Shown here piece after piece: positions 17,962 through 25,900 of a stretch of 64,000 nt of DNA; position 1 is the first letter of the stretch, and each line of letters begins with the position of its first letter. The notes beneath the pieces are model-generated. The model was not told the DNA's origin, ran no database searches, and saw only the letters and a list, made by a program, of their open reading frames with translations. The DNA is taken from the NCBI RefSeq assembly GCF_008365405.1, contig NZ_QOKV01000011.1, forward strand, positions 1 through 64,000, given 5' to 3'. The translations under genes were made by a program, and so were the position numbers. The stretch is from Azospirillum brasilense (GTDB lineage Bacteria; Pseudomonadota; Alphaproteobacteria; Azospirillales; Azospirillaceae).

Positions 17962-18588
17962 ATGCCGGAACCCATCAACCGCATCACCGGGATCGCCGCA
18001 CCACTGCCGCGCGCCAACGTCGACACCGACGCGATCATCCCCAAGGCGCATCTGCTGACCATCCACCGCAGCGGGCTGGGCGCCGGCCTCTTCTCCGAAT
18101 GGCGGTTCGACGACGACGGCCAGGAACGGCCGGACTTCGTCCTGAACCAAGCCCCCTGGCGGGAGGCGAAAATCCTGCTGGCCGGCGATAATTTCGGCTG
18201 CGGCTCGTCGCGCGAGCACGCGGTGTGGAGCCTGATGGACTTCGGCATCCGCTGCGTGATCGCCCCCAGCTTCGCCAGCATCTTCCACGAGAACTGCCAG
18301 AAGAACGGTCTGGCCGCGGTGACTCTGGACGAGGTTGCGCTCGCCCATCTCGTCGCCGTCGCCCAGGCGACGCCGGCCGCTGCCATGACGGTGGACATCG
18401 AGGCCAGCCGCGTCACCGCCCCGGACGGGCGGGAGTTTCCCTTCACGATGGAGACGGCGCGGCGGCAGGCCCTTCTGGAAGGGTTGGACGAGATCGGGGC
18501 CAGCCTGCGCCACGACGCCGCCATGGCGGCGTTCGAGGCGCGCGACCGGGCGCAGCGCCCGTGGATTCACGCCCTGCCCACCGCCTGA
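17962..18588 (+). CDS. LeuD-like dehydratase small subunit
   Basis: A 208-residue swivel-domain subunit. It shows the LeuD patterns ANVDTDAIIPK near the start and NFGCGSSREHAVW in the middle, which bind the substrate carboxylate. It starts one base after the large-subunit stop, with GGAAGGGAG before the ATG, and must form a heterodimer with that subunit. Like its partner it is more likely catabolic than part of leucine synthesis. Confidence 0.87.
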   Translation: MPEPINRITGIAAPLPRANVDTDAIIPKAHLLTIHRSGLGAGLFSEWRFDDDGQERPDFVLNQAPWREAKILLAGDNFGCGSSREHAVWSLMDFGIRCVIAPSFASIFHENCQKNGLAAVTLDEVALAHLVAVAQATPAAAMTVDIEASRVTAPDGREFPFTMETARRQALLEGLDEIGASLRHDAAMAAFEARDRAQRPWIHALPTA

Positions 18589-18646
18589 CGGGTCCGGGTC
18601 AACGCGCATGGCCGGAAAGGCCAGCGGCACATTGGGAGGAACAGCG

Positions 18647-19615
18647 ATGTCGTTCATGACCACGATGAAGCGCAAGGCGGTCCTGGGGGCAGCGGCCATG
18701 GGAGTGGCGCTCGCCACGCTGGCCCCGGCGGTCCCGGCGCAGGCCGAGGAGATTACCGTCACCCACTGGGGCGTCCTGATGTACGGCGCGCCCTACGCCG
18801 TCGCCATGGAGAAGGGCTATTACAAGGAGCAGGGGCTGGACATCACCGGCGTCCTGACCTCCAAGGGCGGCGGCACGACCATGCGCAACGTCATGGCGGC
18901 GCCGATGCCCTACGGCGAGGTCGCCCTGTCGGCGGCGGTGGCGGCGATCAACCAGGGCCTGGACGTGAAGATCATCCACACCGGCGTCCGCACGGCGGGC
19001 GAGATCCTGTGGGTGACCAAGCCGGACTCGCCGGTCAAGACCGCCAAGGACCTGGACGGCAAGAAGGTCGCCTTCACCAGCCCGAAGTCGGTCACCGACA
19101 TGCTGCTGACCATGGTGACGGACAAGCACGGCATCACGGTGGACGGCGTGTCGGCGGGCGGCGTCGGCGGCGGCCTGACCATGCTGGAGCAGGGCGGGGT
19201 GGCCGCCGCCCCGGTGATGGACCCGATCTGGGCGCGCGTGCAGAACAAGTACCGCATGGTCTTCGCGGTCGAGACCGAGCTGCCGACCATGGTGCAGACC
19301 GTGGGCGTCACCACGTCGGAGTTCGCCGCGAAGAACGGCGATAAGCTGCGGAAGCTGATCGAGGCACGGCGCAAGGGGGTGAACTTCGTCTACGCCAACC
19401 CCGAAGAGACCGCGAAGATCATGACCAAATACTACGACATCGACGAGGCGATCGCTCTGCAGGCGCTGAAGAATCTGGCGGCCATCAAATATTGGAGTGC
19501 CGGTGACTTCGAATATGACGGAATGAACAACCTGATCAAGGGCCTGGAGATCATCGGCGAGGTCAAGGGCAAGGTCAACTGGTCGAAGCACGCCGATGCC
19601 TCGTTCCTGAAGTGA
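18647..19615 (+). CDS. NitT/TauT-type ABC transporter, binding protein
   Basis: A 322-residue periplasmic binding protein of the SsuA/TauA/NMT1 type. It has a signal peptide (about 1-32, ending VPAQAEE), the pattern GAPYAVAMEKGYYKEQGLD and central GGGTTMRNV. GGGAGGA lies 6 bases before the ATG at 18647. It is the first of four transporter genes lodged between the dehydratase and the second lyase, so it probably delivers the acid that those enzymes degrade. Confidence 0.88.
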   Translation: MSFMTTMKRKAVLGAAAMGVALATLAPAVPAQAEEITVTHWGVLMYGAPYAVAMEKGYYKEQGLDITGVLTSKGGGTTMRNVMAAPMPYGEVALSAAVAAINQGLDVKIIHTGVRTAGEILWVTKPDSPVKTAKDLDGKKVAFTSPKSVTDMLLTMVTDKHGITVDGVSAGGVGGGLTMLEQGGVAAAPVMDPIWARVQNKYRMVFAVETELPTMVQTVGVTTSEFAAKNGDKLRKLIEARRKGVNFVYANPEETAKIMTKYYDIDEAIALQALKNLAAIKYWSAGDFEYDGMNNLIKGLEIIGEVKGKVNWSKHADASFLK

Positions 19616-19668
19616 TTGGCCTGAAATAATCCGCCTGACGATATCCGATGACCGGGAGGAAGCCCCCG

Positions 19669-20529
19669 ATGAAAGCCAACGTCGCCGCCAAGCGCGATCT
19701 GCACGAGGAAGCGGGAGCTATCCCCGCCCCGGCCGTCCACGCGGAACTGAAGGGGGTCAGCCGCATCTACGGCGTTCCCGGCCACGGCGGGGTGCACGCG
19801 CTGGGCCCCGTCGACCTGACCTTGCGGCAGGGGGAGTTCTTCTCCGTCGTCGGACCGTCGGGCTGCGGCAAGTCCACGCTGCTCGACGTGCTGTCCGGCC
19901 TGTCCGTGCCGACCGAGGGGTCGGTGACCTTCGAAGGCAAGCCGGTGGCCGGCAAGGTCCCGGACGGCGTCGGGGTGGTGTTCCAGGAGGACGCCACCTT
20001 CCCCTGGCTGACCGTGTGGGACAACATTGCCTTCGGCTTGCGCCGGGCGGGCGTCGATCCGGCGGAGATCGAGCGGCGGGTCAATTACGCCGTCGGCTTC
20101 GTCGGGCTGAAGGACTTCGCCAAGGCCTATCCGGTGCAGCTGTCCGGCGGCATGCGCCAGCGCGTCTGCATCGCCCGCACGCTGGTGATGCGCCCGCGCC
20201 TGATCCTGCTGGACGAGCCGTTCGGCGCGCTCGACGCGCAGACCCGCCTGATCATGGGCGACGAACTGCTGAAGCTGTGGCGCGAGACCGGGGCCACGGT
20301 GATGCTGATCACCCACGCGCTGGACGAGGCGGCCATGCTGTCGGACCGCATCGGCGTCATGTCGTCGCGGCCCGGGCGGATCATCGAGGAGATCGAAACC
20401 GGCTGGCCGCGCGAGCGCGATTCCCGCATCGCCAGCGAGGACGGCTTCGGCCAGATCACCGCCCGGCTGTGGCGCCTGCTGCGCGAGGAGAGCCTGAAGG
20501 CGGCGGGCCTCGCCGGGGGTGGGTCGTGA
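19669..20529 (+). CDS. NitT/TauT-type ABC transporter ATPase
   Basis: A 286-residue ATPase with Walker A GPSGCGKST, Q-loop FQEDATFPWL, signature LSGGMRQR, Walker B LILLDEPFGALD and H-loop LITHALDEA, all typical of SsuB/TauB. I chose ATG 19669 because GGGAGG lies 9 bases before it; ATG 19648 is in frame but has no ribosome site. Its stop overlaps the GTG start of the first permease. Confidence 0.92.
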   Translation: MKANVAAKRDLHEEAGAIPAPAVHAELKGVSRIYGVPGHGGVHALGPVDLTLRQGEFFSVVGPSGCGKSTLLDVLSGLSVPTEGSVTFEGKPVAGKVPDGVGVVFQEDATFPWLTVWDNIAFGLRRAGVDPAEIERRVNYAVGFVGLKDFAKAYPVQLSGGMRQRVCIARTLVMRPRLILLDEPFGALDAQTRLIMGDELLKLWRETGATVMLITHALDEAAMLSDRIGVMSSRPGRIIEEIETGWPRERDSRIASEDGFGQITARLWRLLREESLKAAGLAGGGS

Positions 20530-21275
20530 GCTGGGCGGGCTGGCTCCGGCTGATCGTGGTGAGCGGCGCCGTTCTAATGCTGGAGGTGCTGTGCCGCGCC
20601 GGCGTCATCGCCAAGACGGTCCTGCCCGCGCCCAGCGTCATGGCCGGCGACCTCTACCGCCTTCTCGCCTCGGGGGCGGCCAGCGCCGACATCGGCGAGA
20701 CGTTGGGCAACGTCGCCATGTCGGTGATCGCCTCGATCCTGCTTGGCTTTGTCGCCGGTGTGGCGATCCACGCCATGCCGCGGGTGCGCCGGGCGCTCGA
20801 CCCCTTCCTGGCGACCTATTACGCCGTGCCCTTCTTCGTCTTCTACCCGGTGCTGATCGTCATCTTCGGGCTGGGGGCGGCGCCCATCGTGGTGATCGGC
20901 ACGCTGTTCGGCGTGGTGGCGATGCTCATCAACACGCTGAACGGGCTGGACAGGATTCCGCGCGTCCTGCTGAAGACCGCGCGCGTCCACGGCATGGACC
21001 CGGTGCGCACCGCGCTGATGGTCAAGCTGCCCAGCGCCGCACCCTTCCTGTTCACCGGGGCCAAGCTGGCCATCGCCTACTGCTTCATCGGCGTCATCGC
21101 GGCGGAGTTCATCATGTCCTCCTCGGGCATCGGCTACAGCATCGCCTATGCCTTCAACAACTTCGACAACGCGCGGATGTACGCGCTGATGCTGTTCATC
21201 ATCGTCCTGGTGACGGTGCTCAACGCGGTGCTCTTCACCTGGGAGCGCCGGATCATGCAGCGGCGGAGGCGCTGA
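20526..21275 (+). CDS. NitT/TauT-type ABC transporter permease 1
   Basis: A 249-residue membrane protein with about six transmembrane segments and the permease loop around RIPRVLLKTARVHGMDP. I place the start at GTG 20526, which overlaps the ATPase TGA (GTGA); the frame is open further upstream but that part lies inside the ATPase gene. It pairs with the permease directly downstream. Confidence 0.88.
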   Translation: MSWAGWLRLIVVSGAVLMLEVLCRAGVIAKTVLPAPSVMAGDLYRLLASGAASADIGETLGNVAMSVIASILLGFVAGVAIHAMPRVRRALDPFLATYYAVPFFVFYPVLIVIFGLGAAPIVVIGTLFGVVAMLINTLNGLDRIPRVLLKTARVHGMDPVRTALMVKLPSAAPFLFTGAKLAIAYCFIGVIAAEFIMSSSGIGYSIAYAFNNFDNARMYALMLFIIVLVTVLNAVLFTWERRIMQRRRR

Positions 21276-21280
21276 CGGCC

Positions 21281-22018
21281 ATGCACGGAAAGACCGATAC
21301 GCTTCTCGTCATCGTCGCGCTGGTGGCCCTGTGGCAGGTCCTGCACTGGATCGTCGGCAGCGTCGCCCTGACCTCGCCCGCCGACACGCTGGCCCGCGCC
21401 GTCGAACTGCTGGGCTCCGCCACCTTCTGGCCGCACGTCGCGGAGACCGGCGTGGCTCTGCTCTATTCGCTGCTGCTGGCGGTGCTCGGCGGGCTGACCA
21501 TCGGCATCGTTCTCGGCATCAACCGGCTGGCCGGGGAGGTGGCGGAGCCGATCCTGGTGTCGCTCTACTCGCTGCCCAAGATCACGCTCTACCCGGTGAT
21601 CCTTCTGGCCTTCGGGCTGGGCCTGTCGGCCAAGGTGGCCTTCGGGACGATCCACGGCATCATCCCGGTGATCATCTTCACGATGAACGCGGTCCGCACC
21701 ATCCCGCCGGTGATGCTGCGCAGCGCGCGGGTGATGCGCCTGTCGCCGCTCCAGCTCGTCTCCACCATCATCCTGCCCGCCGCCCTTCCGGAACTGGTGT
21801 CCGGCCTGCGGGTGGGCTTCTCGCTGACCCTGCTGGGCGTGCTGATCGGCGAGATGTTCGCCTCGCAGCGCGGCCTCGGCTACCTCGTCATGAACGCCAT
21901 CGGCGGGCACGACGTGCGCACCATGATGGCCGTGGTGCTGATCCTCGCCACCACCGCCGTGCTCATCAGCGCCGGCCTGCTGCACATCGACCGGCGCATG
22001 CACCGGCGGACCTCGTAA
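21281..22018 (+). CDS. NitT/TauT-type ABC transporter permease 2
   Basis: A 245-residue membrane protein with about six transmembrane segments and the permease loop IPPVMLRSARVMRLSP. It starts 5 bases after permease 1. Two different permease genes instead of one in a NitT/TauT-type cassette suggest a heterodimeric channel. The second lyase gene follows 23 bases later. Confidence 0.9.
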   Translation: MHGKTDTLLVIVALVALWQVLHWIVGSVALTSPADTLARAVELLGSATFWPHVAETGVALLYSLLLAVLGGLTIGIVLGINRLAGEVAEPILVSLYSLPKITLYPVILLAFGLGLSAKVAFGTIHGIIPVIIFTMNAVRTIPPVMLRSARVMRLSPLQLVSTIILPAALPELVSGLRVGFSLTLLGVLIGEMFASQRGLGYLVMNAIGGHDVRTMMAVVLILATTAVLISAGLLHIDRRMHRRTS

Positions 22019-22041
22019 AGACTTCCGGAGATTCCACAGAC

Positions 22042-22905
22042 ATGACCATTTCTCTCAAACAGCGCCTGTCGCAGCCGGGCCTGATCTCGGCCCCCGGCGT
22101 GTTCGACATGATCTCGGCCAAGGTGGCGGACGGCATGGGGTTCGACGCGCTGTACATGACCGGCTACGGCACCGTTGCCAGCCATCTCGGTCTGCCGGAC
22201 GCCGGGCTCGCCACCTTCAGCGACATGGTCGGCCGGGTGCGGGCCATCGCACGCGGCACCTCCACGCCGCTGATCGCCGACGGCGACACCGGCTATGGCG
22301 GCCTGCTGAACGTCGATTTCACCATCCGCGGCTACGAGGAAGCGGGGGCCGCGGCCATCCAGCTCGAAGACCAGGAATTCCCGAAGAAGTGCGGCCACAC
22401 GCCGGGCCGCCGCGTCATTCCCATGGCGGACATGGTGCGCAAGATCCGCGTCGCCTGCGAGGCGCGGTCGTCGAGCGACTTCCTGATCATCGCCCGCACC
22501 GACGCCCGCACCACGCTGGGCCTCGACGAGGCGCTGCGCCGCGCCGACGCCTACGCCGAGGCCGGCGCCGACATCATCTTCGTGGAAAGCCCGGAGAGCG
22601 AGGCGGAGATGGAGCGGATCTGCCGGACCATCGGCAAGCCGCTGATCGCCAACATGGTGGAGGGCGGGCGCACACCGGTGATGACCGGGGCGCAGCTGGA
22701 ATCGCTCGGCTACCGCATCGCCATCTTCCCGGCCACCGGCTTCCTGGCGATGGCCGCGGCGCTGCGCAGCGCCTACGGCGAAATCCTCGCCAAGGGGTCG
22801 AGCGCCGAGTATCGGGGGGAGCTGTATCCCTTCCCCGACTTCACCCGCCTGATGGGCTTCGAGCGCGTCTGGGAGTTCGAGAAGCGCCACCCCGAGACGG
22901 AGTAA
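22042..22905 (+). CDS. isocitrate lyase/PEP mutase-family lyase 2
   Basis: A 287-residue paralogue of the lyase at 15658. It has the same metal motif DGDTGYG and the lyase-type catalytic Cys117 in PKKCGHTPG. It closes the operon. Having two diverged lyases around one dehydratase and one importer suggests two cleavage steps, or two related substrates. CGGAG lies about 11 bases before the ATG. The gene ends 25 bases from the convergent giant kinase. Confidence 0.87.
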   Translation: MTISLKQRLSQPGLISAPGVFDMISAKVADGMGFDALYMTGYGTVASHLGLPDAGLATFSDMVGRVRAIARGTSTPLIADGDTGYGGLLNVDFTIRGYEEAGAAAIQLEDQEFPKKCGHTPGRRVIPMADMVRKIRVACEARSSSDFLIIARTDARTTLGLDEALRRADAYAEAGADIIFVESPESEAEMERICRTIGKPLIANMVEGGRTPVMTGAQLESLGYRIAIFPATGFLAMAAALRSAYGEILAKGSSAEYRGELYPFPDFTRLMGFERVWEFEKRHPETE

Positions 22906-22930
22906 GCGTCCGCCGTCTCAGCTCACCATC

Positions 22931-25900
22931 TCAGCTCTGCGGCGTTTTTCCGGGGGCACGGCAGGGGAACTCGACGGTGAATCGCGTTCCCTCGCCGGGC
23001 TGGCTGTCCAAATGGATGGTGCCGCCGAGCTGGCCGGTGATCAGGTTGAAGACGATGTGCAGGCCGAGTCCGGTCGAGCCGGTGCCCCGCCGTGTCGTGA
23101 AGAAGGGCTCGAACACCTTGCCGTGGTTCTCCGCCGGGATGCCGCAGCCGTCGTCCCGATAGACCAGCCGCACCCCGTCGTTCTCCAGCGTCTGCGCCGT
23201 GATGGCGATCCGGCCTTTCTCGCCTTCCCGGTAGGCGTGGTTGACCGAGTTGGTGATGAGATTCGTCACGATCTGGGCGATCACGCCGGGGTAGCTGTCC
23301 AGTTCGATGCCCTTGGGGCACTCCAGCCGCACCTCATGGCCCGGGCGGTGCCAGGTCGGGCGCAGGCTGACCAGAACCTCCTCCAGATAGCCGCGCAGGT
23401 CGAACCGGCGGCGGTCGCTGCGCGTCTGGTCCGAGGCGACCTGCTTGAAGCTCTGCACCAGATCGGCGGCGCGGGTGGCGTTGCTGATCATCAGCGTGGC
23501 GGCGTCGTGCGCGGCCTGCATGAAGTCCTGGAAGTCGGCCCGGCGCATCTTGCCGGTGTCGGACAGCGTTTCGAGCGCGCTGATCTTCTCGCCGAGATAG
23601 GAGGCGCTGGTCATCACGATGCCGATGGGCGTGTTGATCTCGTGCGCCACCCCGGCGACGAGCTGCCCCAGCGAGGCCATCTTCTCCGCCTGGACAAGCT
23701 GCTGCTGCGTGGCCTTGAGCTGGGCGTGGGCGGCGTGGAGCTGTTCGTGGGCGTCGCGCAGCTCGCTTTCGCGGCTGCGGTCCACCGTCACGTCCACATA
23801 GACCTGCACCATGCCGCCGTCCGGCATGGGGTTGCTGCGGACCTGGATGACCCGGCCGTCGGCGAACTCGATCTCGCTGGGGCTGCTGACCAGGGGCGAG
23901 GGCACCAGCGCCGTCAGAAGCTGCCCGGAGGCGTTCACCGCGGCGCTCAGCTCCCGATATGGAACGCCGACCCGGCGCAGCGTGTCCGGCAGGCTGAAGA
24001 GGGCCATGGCGCGCTCGTTCCAGACGCGCAGCCGCTCCTCGGCGTCGAAGGCCGCCAGGCCGTCGTACATGCTGGCCAGGGTGGCGCGCAGCAGTTGAGA
24101 CTGCTCGGCCACCTCGCGGGTCCGCTCGGCCACCTGGGCTTCCAGCGTGCGGTTCAGCCGTTCCAGCCCGTCGTAAAGGCGGGCGTTCTCGATGGAGATG
24201 GCGATCTGCACCGACAGGAGGTTGAGCAGCTCCAGCCGCTCCGGGCTGAAGATGTCGGCGGCGAGGTTGTTCTCCAGATAGAGGATGCCGACCATCTGGT
24301 TGCGGTTGCGCAAGGGCAGGCACAGCACGGAGCGCGGCTGCGCCATCCGCGTGTAGGAGTCGTACTGGAAATCGCCGTCGTTCGCGGCGTCGGCCAGAAC
24401 GACCGGCTCCCCGGTCTGGATGACCGCGTCGACAACGCCGCGCACCAGGACCGGCGCCGCGTCGTCGAGGGGGCGGGATTGGAGGACCTCCGCGGCGTCG
24501 CCCTCGCTCGCGGCGTCGGCCTCGATCCGCCACGCGCCGTCGGTCGGCAGCAGCAGGCAGCCCCGCGTCGCCCCGGCGTTGGTGATGACCAGCTTCATCA
24601 GCGTCCACAGCAGGTCGCCCAGCCGGATGTCCTGGGCCAGCGCCTGCGAGGTGCGGATCACCGTCTCCACATCCACCATGTGGGAGCTGGACCCGGAGGA
24701 GGAGCGCCGCCGCGACGAGGCGGTGACCGGGCGTTGCGGCGGGAAGCCATCGTCGATGGAGCCCTGGTCCGCCGCCGTCTCGCCGAACAGCTCGGCCAGC
24801 CGGGCATCCAGTGCCCTGACTTTCGCCAGCGCGTCCCAGCGCCGGTAGGCGTGGCGGGCCTGGAAGAGCATCGCCTTCGCCGTGAAGCGGTCGCCGCGTG
24901 CCAAGGCGGCCTCGCCGGCCCGCTCGCAGGCGAAGGCCTCGTCGTGGGTGAATCCCTGCTCGCGGGCGGACTCGGCGGCGGTCTGGTAGTGGCGATGCGC
25001 CTTGTCCAGCCGCCCGGTGGCACGCAGCCGTTCGGCCACAACGAGGGCCAGCAGGTGGCGGAAATTGGTCGGCGCGTGGCGGACCGCTCCGCGGAGCCGG
25101 CGCTCCAGCCCGAGTGCCGCGGCCCGCGCCCGCAGCCGCTCGGCGGGGCGGAGGCGGTCCCAGGCGGCGAAGTCGATCAGGGCGGCGACCACCCGCATGC
25201 GCAGGTTCATCACCATGCCCATGGAGGCGTCGGCGAAGGGACGGCGCTTCGCGATGCAGTGCCGCGCCTCGTCGATCCGACCGAACAGCAGGTTCAGATA
25301 GGCCAGATGGCTGTGCATCGTGTCCAGGGCAAGGCGGTTGCCGCTGGCGGCCAGGGCCGGGACGTCGCTCGCCTCCGTGACGTGAGGGCCGGCGAAGGCG
25401 GTGGGGTCTTCGGACTCGCCCAGCAGGTTGGCGATGAGCTGCTGGTGGGGCCGCAACACGCCCGCCGCGGTCTGCTGGTTCAGGCGCGCGATGGCGGCGG
25501 CGTGGCCCGCCGCGGTCTGCTGGAGCTGCCGCAGGGGATGGCCGAGAAACAGCCCTTGCGCGACCGCATTGTTCAGGCAATAGGCGGCGTACTCGATGTC
25601 GCCGGTTTCCAGGCCGATCCGGTGGGCGTCGAGGAGGCCGGACAGCGCCTTCGCCACCGGCTGGTGCCAAACCTCGATGAACAGCTTGACCACGAACAGC
25701 GTCTGGGCGCGGCCCTGGTTGGCGTTCAGCCGGTCCAGCACGCGCAGCGCCACCCGTCCGTACATGGCGCCCGCCGGGACGTCGCCGAGCATCGCGCAGT
25801 GCAGCAGCCCATAGGTGGCGTAGGTGATGCCGGAGGCTGGCAGGATCCCCTCGGTCGCCGACAGCCGGACCATGCGCAGCAGCAGCACCGTGTAGAGGTT